NCBI RefSeq assembly: GCF_900055185.1
Contig: NZ_FIZX01000007.1
Span: 37,398 to 101,397 of the forward strand
DNA from: Grimontia celer
GTDB lineage: Bacteria > Pseudomonadota > Gammaproteobacteria > Enterobacterales > Vibrionaceae
Direction of reading: 5' to 3'
DNA: 64,000 bases
Shown here piece by piece: positions 1 to 7,326 of the stretch (its first letter is position 1; each line of letters starts with the position of its first letter). Under the pieces are notes generated by a model, which was given only the letters and a program-made list of their open reading frames with translations, ran no database searches and had not been told where the DNA came from. The position numbers were made by a program, and so were the translations under genes.

Positions 1-2
1 TC

Positions 3-185
3 ACCCAGGCACCTGAGCTTGGCTCTTATGCGCTGGTTCCTGTGTTTAAAGGCAAAGAACTGGGCTTTCTGACTTTTGCCAGCCAAGATGGCGGTCACTT
101 CCAGCCCAGTATGGATACCCTGTTCGTCGAACAAATTGCCGAGCACATCGCTATCCTCCTCACCAAGTGGCAGGCGAACGAATGA
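3..185 (+). CDS. DUF484 family protein, C-terminal fragment
   Basis: This is the last 60 codons of a gene that begins before the window. The translated end ([18 protein letters not shown], then a helix ending LLTKWQANE) resembles the GAF-like C-terminal half of DUF484 proteins, which in gammaproteobacteria sit directly upstream of xerC. The TGA stop at 183-185 overlaps the xerC ATG at 182, so the two are probably translationally coupled. The molecular function of DUF484 is not known to me; the family call rests on this short segment plus context. Confidence 0.7.
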   Translation, partial: TQAPELGSYALVPVFKGKELGFLTFASQDGGHFQPSMDTLFVEQIAEHIAILLTKWQANE

Positions 186-1099
186 GTTTGCCTGCCAGCA
201 TCGAAAAACCGCTGGCGCGATTCTTTGATTACATGATCCGCGAGCGGGGCTTAAGCCGCCACACCGAAAACAATTACCGTCAACAACTGACCGCCAGCGC
301 CGAGTTTCTGGTGGGGGCAGGCGTGACCAAATGGCAGGATGTCGATGCCGCATGGGTGCGCCAGATTGCAGCCCAAGCCAAGCGTGAACGTCTAAAAGCG
401 GGCAGCATTGCGCTTCGCTTGTCAGCCCTTCGCAGTTTCTTTGATTTTATGGTGTCAGACGGCGCACTGGCGGCGAATCCCGCGAAAGGCGTCGCAGCGC
501 CCAAGCAAGGGCGCACGCTGCCAAAGAACCTTGATGTCGATGAAGTGAATCAGTTGCTGTCGGTGGATGCAGACGACCCACTGTCAGTGCGCGATCGCGC
601 CATGATGGAGCTGATGTACGGCGCAGGACTTCGTCTGTCTGAGCTTATTGGCCTTAACGTTCGCGATGTGGCAATGCGTAAGGGGGATTTGCGTGTGATC
701 GGTAAAGGCGACAAAGAGCGTGTTGTGCCTTTTACTGGTATGGCGAAAGAGTGGCTGTTCAACTGGCTGAAAGTGCGTAACCAACTGCTTAAAGGGCCGG
801 AAGATGCCCTTTTCCTGTCAAAGCTTGGAAACCGTATCTCTCCGCGCAGCGTACAAAAACGTATGGCGGAATGGGGACAGAAACAGGCGGTCAGCAGCCA
901 TATCAACCCCCACAAATTGCGTCATAGTTTTGCTACCCACATGCTGGAATCTTCCGGTGATTTGAGGGCGGTGCAGGAGCTTCTAGGCCATGCTGACCTC
1001 TCCACCACCCAGGTCTATACCCACCTCGATTTCCAGCATCTGGCAAAAGTGTATGACGCCGCGCACCCCAGGGCGCGTAAGCGTAAAAACGACGATTAA
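182..1099 (+). CDS. xerC: Tyrosine recombinase XerC
   Basis: XerC acts with XerD at dif sites to resolve chromosome dimers at cell division. The 305-residue protein has an N-terminal SAM-like core-binding domain (about 1-100) and a C-terminal catalytic domain. All expected catalytic residues are visible: R151 in [10 protein letters not shown]175, H244 and R247 in [14 protein letters not shown]270 in LLGHADL and the nucleophile Y279. I chose the ATG at 182, which overlaps the preceding stop; an in-frame GTG at 167 would add five residues but lacks this coupling. yigB follows after 23 bases, the same order as in E. coli (dapF-yigA-xerC-yigB). Confidence 0.97.
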   Translation: MSLPASIEKPLARFFDYMIRERGLSRHTENNYRQQLTASAEFLVGAGVTKWQDVDAAWVRQIAAQAKRERLKAGSIALRLSALRSFFDFMVSDGALAANPAKGVAAPKQGRTLPKNLDVDEVNQLLSVDADDPLSVRDRAMMELMYGAGLRLSELIGLNVRDVAMRKGDLRVIGKGDKERVVPFTGMAKEWLFNWLKVRNQLLKGPEDALFLSKLGNRISPRSVQKRMAEWGQKQAVSSHINPHKLRHSFATHMLESSGDLRAVQELLGHADLSTTQVYTHLDFQHLAKVYDAAHPRARKRKNDD

Positions 1100-1122
1100 C
1101 CGCACTACTTCAAGGAACGCGT

Positions 1123-1839
1123 ATGAAGTTCTATCGCCGCTGGCAACCTGTCTCTGCCATGACCTTTGACTTGGATGATACCCTGTATGACAACCGGGTG
1201 GTGATCATCCGTGCAGAGCAAATGTTGCTGGACTGGCTGGAGGCGCGCTGTCCGGCGATGGCTAATTTTGACTGGCCGCAGTGGCAAGTGATGCGCGCAG
1301 AAGTGATCACAGCGGATGCCTCGCTGGTGGGCTTTGTCACTGAAATCCGTCGTGCGCAACTTACCTTAGCGGCTTTACGCTGTGGCCTTAGTGAGGCTGA
1401 CGCCAAATCTCTGGCTGATGATGGTGTAGCGTTTTTCCTTCATGAGCGCAGTAATTTTACTGTTCCGGAAGAAGCAATGCAGTTCATGGGGGAATTGGCT
1501 GAGCGCTACCCGCTGGTGGCGATCACCAACGGGAATGTTGATTGTGACAAGCTGGGCCTGACGCCGCTGTTCAAGCAGGTGCTTCAGGCTGGGCCGGATG
1601 GCGCAGCGAAACCTGATGGCGCGCTGTTTACCAAGGCGCAGTCCATCCTGAATATTCCCTCCGACACCATTCTCCATGTTGGCGATCACCTCAAAGCCGA
1701 TGTGCTCGGGGCGAAACTGGCCGGCTTTAAAGCGTGCTGGTTTAACGACACAAAAACGCCACTGACATCGCAGCGGCGCGCTTCGTTATTACCGGATGTG
1801 GAAATTTCTGACCTTTCCGAGTTGCTGGTTCTCGGCTAG
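1123..1839 (+). CDS. yigB: HAD-family hydrolase YigB (FMN phosphatase-like)
   Basis: This is a haloacid dehalogenase superfamily phosphatase of 238 residues. Motif I is DLDDT with nucleophile D16 and D18, motif II is the TNG at 135-137, the motif III lysine is probably K163, and motif IV is GDHLKAD at 187-193. E. coli YigB dephosphorylates FMN and 5-amino-6-ribitylamino-uracil phosphate in riboflavin metabolism; the same role is inferred here from similarity and from the conserved xerC-yigB order. Its last four bases overlap the 3' end of the converging DoxX gene, so no intergenic terminator separates the two strands. Confidence 0.93.
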   Translation: MKFYRRWQPVSAMTFDLDDTLYDNRVVIIRAEQMLLDWLEARCPAMANFDWPQWQVMRAEVITADASLVGFVTEIRRAQLTLAALRCGLSEADAKSLADDGVAFFLHERSNFTVPEEAMQFMGELAERYPLVAITNGNVDCDKLGLTPLFKQVLQAGPDGAAKPDGALFTKAQSILNIPSDTILHVGDHLKADVLGAKLAGFKACWFNDTKTPLTSQRRASLLPDVEISDLSELLVLG

Positions 1840-2273
1840 TTACGATTCTTCAACCAGTTATCGACTGCTGCCATACCTGGTCCCCAAATCATGGTGACGA
1901 GCAGCATCACGCCCCACATCTGGTGGTCGAAAAAGCCTTTTGGCCACAGCGCTGGATAAGACACCACGGCGACAATGTTAAAGGCAAATAGGGCAAAAGC
2001 GGCTGGGCGTGTTAAAAGGCCGAGTGCCAGGAAGATAGGCAAAATGAGTTCCGCTGCCGTGCCTAGGTAGGCCGCCATTTCCCAAGGAAGAAACGGTACC
2101 TGATATTCGTATTCGAACAGGAACAGGGTACTGTCCCAGCTGGCGATTTTGGTCTGGCCGGATTTGAAAAACACCCAGGCTACCCAGAGGCGGCTAACCA
2201 GCAGAAGAACCGGAACCAAAGGCTTCAGCGCAGATTCCATCAAGTCGTCGATTTTATTGATCACAGCGAACAT
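1836..2273 (-). CDS. DoxX family membrane protein of the bufferin operon
   Basis: A 145-residue integral membrane protein with about four predicted transmembrane helices and the DoxX-type N-terminal pattern (RLWVAWVFFKSGQTKI). It is the last gene of a four-gene minus-strand cluster and starts 20 bases after the DUF2063 gene. DoxX proteins accompany many DUF2282/DUF692/DUF2063 clusters; proposed roles involve redox or quinone-linked membrane activity, but its function in this setting is unproven. The 3' end overlaps yigB by four bases. Confidence 0.85.
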   Translation of the reverse strand: MFAVINKIDDLMESALKPLVPVLLLVSRLWVAWVFFKSGQTKIASWDSTLFLFEYEYQVPFLPWEMAAYLGTAAELILPIFLALGLLTRPAAFALFAFNIVAVVSYPALWPKGFFDHQMWGVMLLVTMIWGPGMAAVDNWLKNRN

Positions 2274-2293
2274 GTGCGATTTCCTTTTTCTTG

Positions 2294-3043
2294 TTAATCA
2301 CCGGCCAGTGCAAAGCTGCTGAAAACACCGTGTAGCATGGCGCCGGAAATGTGTGGCAAAAGCTCGGGGTCGATCTCCCCAAACGCGAAATCTTTACAAG
2401 CGAGGATCAGCGAGGCTTCTTCATCGCTGATAGTGGTGACACTGATCCCTTCACCATCTTTCTGCACCAGCAGGGTTTCTGGACTCATCAAATCCAGCTG
2501 ATTCAATGCCTCCTCATCCTGATTGCTGACCGCTTGCCAGAGCGTGGCGACAGCAAATTCACTTTTCATCACGGCGGATGCGGGAGAAACCGTCAGCTGA
2601 ATACGCGGAAAATCTTCCGGTGTTACTTCTGACAAGGCCTCGACCGGAAAAGCCTCAGGCAATGGCGCTCTGTTCACGCATTGGATATGCCATTCAATCT
2701 CAGCGATATCTGCCAGATACGGCACAGCTTCGACGATGTTGGGCAGCGTGCGAATGGTGTCAGCAAACCCGGCACCATAGCGATCGGCGCAGGCGTTATC
2801 CATGGTGGCGCCGAGTACATGGTGGCGGGCAATGGCTTGAAAGCACTCCTCACCCACCAGAGCATTGGTGACGGGATAAATATTTTCGAGGCATTCGGTC
2901 AGGGTCATCACAAAGTTGTTGCGGTAAACCTGTATCAGTGCCTCAGGCTCTGTCACGCCTTCTGCAACAGGGAGCTTGTGCGATTCATAATGCAGGGCAT
3001 CGCGAAATTGATGCTGCAGTGAAGCAAGGCTAGGTGCACTCAT
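2294..3043 (-). CDS. bufC: DUF2063 partner protein of RiPP maturation (BufC/HvfC type)
   Basis: A 249-residue protein with the DUF2063 signature near residues 40-60 (YRNNFVMTLTECL followed by NIYPVT), then a variable C-terminal domain. DUF2063 proteins are helper subunits of DUF692 multinuclear iron oxidases and are thought to recognise the precursor peptide. The start codon overlaps the end of the DUF692 gene by four bases (ATGA type), which points to coupled translation and a stable BufB-BufC complex. Family assignment is confident; the substrate is inferred from the adjacent precursor gene. Confidence 0.88.
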   Translation of the reverse strand: MSAPSLASLQHQFRDALHYESHKLPVAEGVTEPEALIQVYRNNFVMTLTECLENIYPVTNALVGEECFQAIARHHVLGATMDNACADRYGAGFADTIRTLPNIVEAVPYLADIAEIEWHIQCVNRAPLPEAFPVEALSEVTPEDFPRIQLTVSPASAVMKSEFAVATLWQAVSNQDEEALNQLDLMSPETLLVQKDGEGISVTTISDEEASLILACKDFAFGEIDPELLPHISGAMLHGVFSSFALAGD

Positions 3044-3891
3044 GATGCCTCCTTCACGGATGGCGAGAGGGCTTTGACGATGCGATCGGCTTTTGCTGCT
3101 TCACCGAGTAAAACGTCCGGCGTGGGGATATCGCGATCCCATTCAATCAAGGTATGGCGCGCGCCGTGCTCGGCAATCCATTTTTCATAAAGCGACCACA
3201 CAGGCTCAGACACGGGCTGGCTATGGGTATCAATCCAGATTTCCCCTTCGTCTAACTGCTTCACGGTAAAGCCGGCCAGATGAATTTCCTGCACCCACTC
3301 TGGATTGATTGCCGCGAGGTAAGTGTCTGTATCAAAGCCATGATTGAAGGCGCTGACATGAATGTTGTTTAGATCGAGCAATAGACCACAGCCAGTGCGT
3401 CTCGCCACTTCGGCGAGAAACTCCCATTCAGGAATGGTGGAGTGACTGAAGCTTAAGTAGCTCGATGGGTTTTCGACCAACATCTGGCGGTTCAGGTAAT
3501 CTTGCGTCGCGTCGACATTGCGGCAAAACACCTCCAGTGCTTCTTCTGTGTAGGGCAGAGGCAGCAGGTCATTGAAGTACTCGCCGTCAACCGAGCTCCA
3601 GCTTAAGTGGTCGGAAACAAATAGGGGGTCGATAATGTCGACCAGATGTTTCAGCTTGCCAAGGTGGTGTTTATTCACCGGATCGACAGACCCTAGTGAC
3701 AAACCCACACCATGGCAACTGATGTCATAGTGGCGCCGCAGTGTGTGCAGCGCCTCAAAGGCCTTAGAGTGAGGCAGGAAAAAATTCTCGCTGTGTACTT
3801 CTAACCATCCGATATCCGGGGAATGATTGAGGAAGTGATCGTGGTGTGGCTGTCTTAATCCAACGCCCACCCAAGGAGAGATTTTTTCCAT
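3040..3891 (-). CDS. bufB: DUF692 multinuclear non-heme iron oxidase (BufB/HvfB type)
   Basis: This is the predicted RiPP-modifying enzyme of the locus, a TIM-barrel DUF692 protein of 283 residues related to MbnB. Likely metal ligands are spread through conserved motifs: H60, D94 and H95 in SDHLS, E140 and N141 in VENPSSY, D173 with N175/N176 and H178 in LDLNNIH, E202 and H204 in EIHLAGF, D221 and H223, and E250. I chose the ATG at 3891, with GAAGGG just upstream; an in-frame TTG at 3912 would add seven residues but lies directly against the precursor stop codon. Family members oxidise cysteines of the precursor into thiooxazole or oxazolone/thioamide groups that bind copper. That chemistry is inferred here. 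Confidence 0.9.
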   Translation of the reverse strand: MEKISPWVGVGLRQPHHDHFLNHSPDIGWLEVHSENFFLPHSKAFEALHTLRRHYDISCHGVGLSLGSVDPVNKHHLGKLKHLVDIIDPLFVSDHLSWSSVDGEYFNDLLPLPYTEEALEVFCRNVDATQDYLNRQMLVENPSSYLSFSHSTIPEWEFLAEVARRTGCGLLLDLNNIHVSAFNHGFDTDTYLAAINPEWVQEIHLAGFTVKQLDEGEIWIDTHSQPVSEPVWSLYEKWIAEHGARHTLIEWDRDIPTPDVLLGEAAKADRIVKALSPSVKEAS

Positions 3892-3912
3892 ACCGGGACC
3901 CTTCGATGCCAA

Positions 3913-4173
3913 TTAAGACGAAGTGGTTGAACCGCCAACCAGACGCTCACACAGACCTTTTGGTACGACAACGAATGCGTCAGTTTGTGAGTCTTTGGTA
4001 GATGTACCCGCACAAGAGCTGTTGTTCGTTGCACAATCGTTTTTACCGGCTTTCACTACGCCATAGCATTTTTCTTTCTCTGCTGCTTGAGCGGGAGCAG
4101 CTGTCAGGGTAGTTGCACCGACAGCAAGAAGACTGGTAACAGCAGCAGCAACAGCAAAATTGGTCTTTTTCAT
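3913..4173 (-). CDS. bufA: Bufferin-type RiPP precursor (DUF2282, BufA1)
   Basis: An 86-residue secreted precursor. Residues 1-30 form a classical Sec signal peptide ending in AQA, which is unusual for RiPPs but typical of DUF2282 bufferins. The mature part has exactly four cysteines, C36 in [15 protein letters not shown]47, C54 in SSCAGTS and C75 in PKGLCERL, matching the DUF2282 pattern. Bufferins are post-translationally modified periplasmic peptides that sequester copper. It is the first gene of the operon bufA-bufB-bufC-doxX on the minus strand and has a good ribosome site (AGAGGAAC) before the ATG. No adjacent sigma factor or anti-sigma factor gene is present, unlike in some relatives. 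Confidence 0.9.
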   Translation of the reverse strand: MKKTNFAVAAAVTSLLAVGATTLTAAPAQAAEKEKCYGVVKAGKNDCATNNSSCAGTSTKDSQTDAFVVVPKGLCERLVGGSTTSS

Positions 4174-4565
4174 GGTAGTTCCTCTCTTTACAGACTTTCG
4201 TCATCAAGACAATCAATAGGTTAATTGGGAAGACCCCTGTGGCACTGTTGATTCTTCAGTGCTCTTCCAAAAGGATAGGTGTCCCGTCTAAAAACTTTCG
4301 CAATCGCGGTTATTTTTTGCGCTTAATTTTCTGGTAAGAGGTCTGTTCACTTATAACTCATTGAATAGAAATGATTAAAATGGAAGGTATTTTATTGGTG
4401 GGTATGTTGGACGGTAAAAGTCCAGTCAATCATGCGTTTGTCGGAAAAAGGACTTGGAATGGATGAAGCTTCAAAAAGCAGGCGAAGACAAAGGCGTAGA
4501 ATGCATCTTGAGGTGATTTGGGTATATAATCCTCAACCAGTGTATAAATAACCAGTGAATGAACG
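4174..4565. other. Intergenic region between the bufferin operon and uvrD
   Basis: These 392 bases lie between divergent genes and contain no convincing open reading frame. On the right they carry the uvrD promoter and LexA box, annotated separately. On the left a possible ECF-type promoter for bufA can be proposed on the minus strand: TTAACC (plus-strand 4219-4224) and CGAA (4197-4200), but the 18-base spacing is longer than the 16 or so usual for such promoters. The middle part, 4230-4500, shows no structure I can name. Confidence 0.5.
4525..4555 (+). promoter_or_regulatory. uvrD promoter -10 element and LexA (SOS) box
   Basis: A perfect -10 hexamer TATAAT lies at 4525-4530; no good -35 element is visible. 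The 16-mer at 4540-4555 (GTGTATAAATAACCAG) matches the E. coli uvrD SOS box CTGTATATATACCCAG at 13 of 16 positions and keeps the terminal TG and CAG contacts. It would cover the start site, about ten bases before the ATG at 4566. SOS induction of uvrD is well established in E. coli; conservation here is inferred. Confidence 0.6.
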
Positions 4566-6743
4566 ATGGACGTATCCCACCTGATTGACGGTCTGAATGA
4601 CAAACAACGCGAGGCAGTGGCTGCTCAGCTTGGCAACTATCTGGTTCTCGCGGGCGCAGGCAGTGGTAAAACACGGGTGCTGGTTCATCGTATTGCCTGG
4701 TTGATGCAGGTTGAATATGCCTCGCCGTTTTCGGTGATGGCGGTAACCTTTACCAACAAAGCCGCCGCAGAAATGCGCGGGCGTATTGAGCAATTAATGC
4801 AAGGTACGGCCTCTGGTCTTTGGTGCGGCACCTTCCACGGTTTGTGCCACCGTATTCTCCGCGCCCACCATCTGGATGCAAACCTGCCGCAGGACTTTCA
4901 GATACTGGATTCAGACGATCAACAGCGTCTTCTTCGCCGCCTGATCAAAGCGCAGAATCTGGATGAAAAGCACTGGCCAGCACGTCAGGCGTCTTGGTAT
5001 ATCAACGCCAAGAAAGACGAAGGTCTGCGTCCGCATCACATTGATGCCCAGTTTGATCCGGTAGAGAAAACTTGGCTGCGTGTTTACGCCGCCTATCAGG
5101 AAGCGTGTGATCGAGCTGGTTTGGTAGATTTTGCTGAATTGTTGCTACGTTGCCACGAGCTGCTGCGTGATAAAGAGCATATCCGTGAGCACTATCAAGC
5201 ACGTTTCCAGCACATTCTGGTGGACGAGTTCCAGGATACCAACAACATCCAATATGCCTGGCTGCGTATGATGGCGGGCAACAGTGCCAAAGTGATGATC
5301 GTAGGTGATGATGATCAGTCCATCTACGGCTGGCGCGGCGCGAAAATTGAGAACATTTCCCGCTTCCTACAGGATTTCCCAGCGGCTGAAACCATTCGTC
5401 TTGAGCAGAACTACCGTTCGACTGGCAATATCCTGAAAGCGTCTAACCACCTGATTGAAAATAACGCCGAGCGCATGGGCAAGAGCCTGTGGACGGAAGG
5501 TCAGGAAGGTGAATTAATTTCTGTATACAGTGCATTTAACGAGTTGGATGAAGCCCGTTTTGTGGTGGGCAAAATCAAAGCCTGGCAGGACGAAGGCGGC
5601 GCGCTGAATGACACCGCGATTTTATACCGAAACAACGCCCAATCCCGTGTGCTTGAAGAGGCCCTGATCCAGGCGGGTCTGCCGTACCGCATTTATGGTG
5701 GTATGCGATTCTTCGAACGTCAGGAAATCAAAGATGCGCTGGCGTACCTTCGCATGATTGGTAACCGTTTTGATGATGCCGCTTTTGAGCGCGTGGTCAA
5801 TACGCCAGCACGTGGCCTTGGCGATCGCACCCTCGAAACCATCCGTCTTGCTGCGCGCGACCGTGGTGCAACCATGTGGGAAGCAAGTAACCAGCTGCTT
5901 GAAGAGCAGGTGCTGGCAGGCCGCGCTGCAAACTCACTGCGTCGTTTTGTCGAGCTGGTGAATGCACTTGAAGATGACACCCGCGAAATGGCGCTATTCC
6001 AGCAAACGGACTACGTGATCCAGCACTCTGGCCTTCGCGCTATGTATGAGGCGGAGAAAGGTGAAAAAGCGCAGGCACGCATTGATAACCTTGAAGAGCT
6101 GGTCACCGCAACCCGTCAGTTTGAAGTGCCGGAAGAGGTGCAGGAAGAAATGTCGCCACTCTCTGCGTTCCTCTCTCATGCCGCGCTTGAAGCGGGTGAA
6201 GGTCAGGCCGATGAGTTTGACGATGCGGCACAGCTGATGACATTGCACAGTGCCAAGGGTTTGGAGTTCCCAATGGTGTTTATGGTGGGTGTGGAAGAAG
6301 GCATGTTCCCAAGCCAGATGTCGGCAGAAGAAGCCGGACGATTGGAAGAAGAGCGTCGCCTTTGTTACGTCGGCATGACCCGTGCGATGAAAAAGCTTTA
6401 CATCACTCACGCGGAAATGCGCCGTGTTTACGGCAAAGACATGTTCCACAAAGCGTCACGATTTATCCGCGAACTGCCAGAAGATTGCCTCGAAGAAGTG
6501 CGAATGCGCGCGAAAGTGTCGCGTCCTGCTGCAGCAACGGGGCGTTTCTCGCAAACCCAGACCCAAGAGAACTTTAACCAGACTGGATTCTCGCTTGGCC
6601 AGCGTGTGCAGCACCCGAAATTCGGTGAAGGCACCATCATCAACTTTGAAGGCAGTGGTCAGCAGAGCCGTGTACAGGTGGCGTTTAACGGGGAAGGCAT
6701 CAAATGGTTGGTGACCCAATACGCCAAGCTTGAAGCAATGTAA
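4566..6743 (+). CDS. uvrD: DNA helicase II UvrD
   Basis: A superfamily 1A 3'-5' DNA helicase for nucleotide excision repair, methyl-directed mismatch repair and removal of RecA filaments and stalled RNA polymerase. At 725 residues it is close to E. coli UvrD (720). Visible motifs are Walker A AGAGSGKT at 29-36, Walker B VDEFQDTN, motif III GDDDQSIYGWRGA, motif IV NYRST, motif V LHSAKGLEF and motif VI RRLCYVGMTRA. The C-terminal 50 residues form the Tudor-like domain (LGQRVQHPKFGEGTI) that binds RNA polymerase. It is a single-gene transcription unit with a LexA box upstream and a strong terminator downstream. Confidence 0.97.
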   Translation: MDVSHLIDGLNDKQREAVAAQLGNYLVLAGAGSGKTRVLVHRIAWLMQVEYASPFSVMAVTFTNKAAAEMRGRIEQLMQGTASGLWCGTFHGLCHRILRAHHLDANLPQDFQILDSDDQQRLLRRLIKAQNLDEKHWPARQASWYINAKKDEGLRPHHIDAQFDPVEKTWLRVYAAYQEACDRAGLVDFAELLLRCHELLRDKEHIREHYQARFQHILVDEFQDTNNIQYAWLRMMAGNSAKVMIVGDDDQSIYGWRGAKIENISRFLQDFPAAETIRLEQNYRSTGNILKASNHLIENNAERMGKSLWTEGQEGELISVYSAFNELDEARFVVGKIKAWQDEGGALNDTAILYRNNAQSRVLEEALIQAGLPYRIYGGMRFFERQEIKDALAYLRMIGNRFDDAAFERVVNTPARGLGDRTLETIRLAARDRGATMWEASNQLLEEQVLAGRAANSLRRFVELVNALEDDTREMALFQQTDYVIQHSGLRAMYEAEKGEKAQARIDNLEELVTATRQFEVPEEVQEEMSPLSAFLSHAALEAGEGQADEFDDAAQLMTLHSAKGLEFPMVFMVGVEEGMFPSQMSAEEAGRLEEERRLCYVGMTRAMKKLYITHAEMRRVYGKDMFHKASRFIRELPEDCLEEVRMRAKVSRPAAATGRFSQTQTQENFNQTGFSLGQRVQHPKFGEGTIINFEGSGQQSRVQVAFNGEGIKWLVTQYAKLEAM

Positions 6744-6761
6744 TTCGTTTTTTAAAAAAGA

Positions 6762-6792
6762 AAGGGTGGCTTTGAGCCACCCTTTTGTTTTT
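6762..6792. terminator. Terminator between uvrD and the DUF2780 gene
   Basis: AAGGGTGGC and GCCACCCTT form a 9-base-pair stem around a TTTGA loop, followed by TTTGTTTTTT on the plus strand. A-rich sequence before the stem gives a T tract on the other strand, so the hairpin probably serves the converging minus-strand operon as well. Confidence 0.9.
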
Positions 6793-6812
6793 TGGCGTGT
6801 CGATATGTTGGA

Positions 6813-7310
6813 TTAAGCTGGAGTGCCCCAGGCACTAGCCAGATCGCTGATGAGTGATTCACTCGCGCCAGCGCCTGTCAGGTGCTTCAAGATCACAGGT
6901 GCGAATTTCTGCACCATACCTGAGTCCATTCCTAGCATGTTGAACACTTTGTCTACTGACTCCATGTTCGACAGATTGCTGCCCAAATCACTTGGGATCA
7001 TGCTGGTCAGTGAATCCATACCCGGTACCATTTTTAACAGTTCGCTACTTTGGTTTTCACCCAGTGTCTCGTAAGCCATTGCCAGCAGCGCACCGGCACC
7101 ACCTGCAGCTTGCTTGTCGTCAACACCGAGGTCAGTGGAAAGCAGTTCAGTCAGCGGGTTGCTGGCTGTTTCGCTGCTCACGCCTTCCAGCAGGTTAGAC
7201 GCTTGTTTCTCTGCACTGCCAAGCAGGCCACCCAAATCGGTTGCCTGCGCCGGGATACTCGCTGCGCCCAGTAGGGTACACAGCGCAATCATATTCACTT
7301 TACGCAACAT
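6813..7310 (-). CDS. DUF2780 family exported protein (VcgC/VcgE-like)
   Basis: A 165-residue protein with a signal peptide (MLRKVNMIALCTLLGAASIP then AQA) and a mature part of glycine/leucine-rich amphipathic helices typical of DUF2780, a Vibrionaceae and gammaproteobacterial family of unknown function. I chose the ATG at 7310 because AGGAG lies nine bases before it; upstream in-frame codons lack a ribosome site and would spoil the signal peptide. It begins 16 bases after the ggt stop codon and is likely cotranscribed with ggt. Function is unknown. Confidence 0.75.
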   Translation of the reverse strand: MLRKVNMIALCTLLGAASIPAQATDLGGLLGSAEKQASNLLEGVSSETASNPLTELLSTDLGVDDKQAAGGAGALLAMAYETLGENQSSELLKMVPGMDSLTSMIPSDLGSNLSNMESVDKVFNMLGMDSGMVQKFAPVILKHLTGAGASESLISDLASAWGTPA

Positions 7311-7326
7311 TCTTTTGCTCCTGGCG

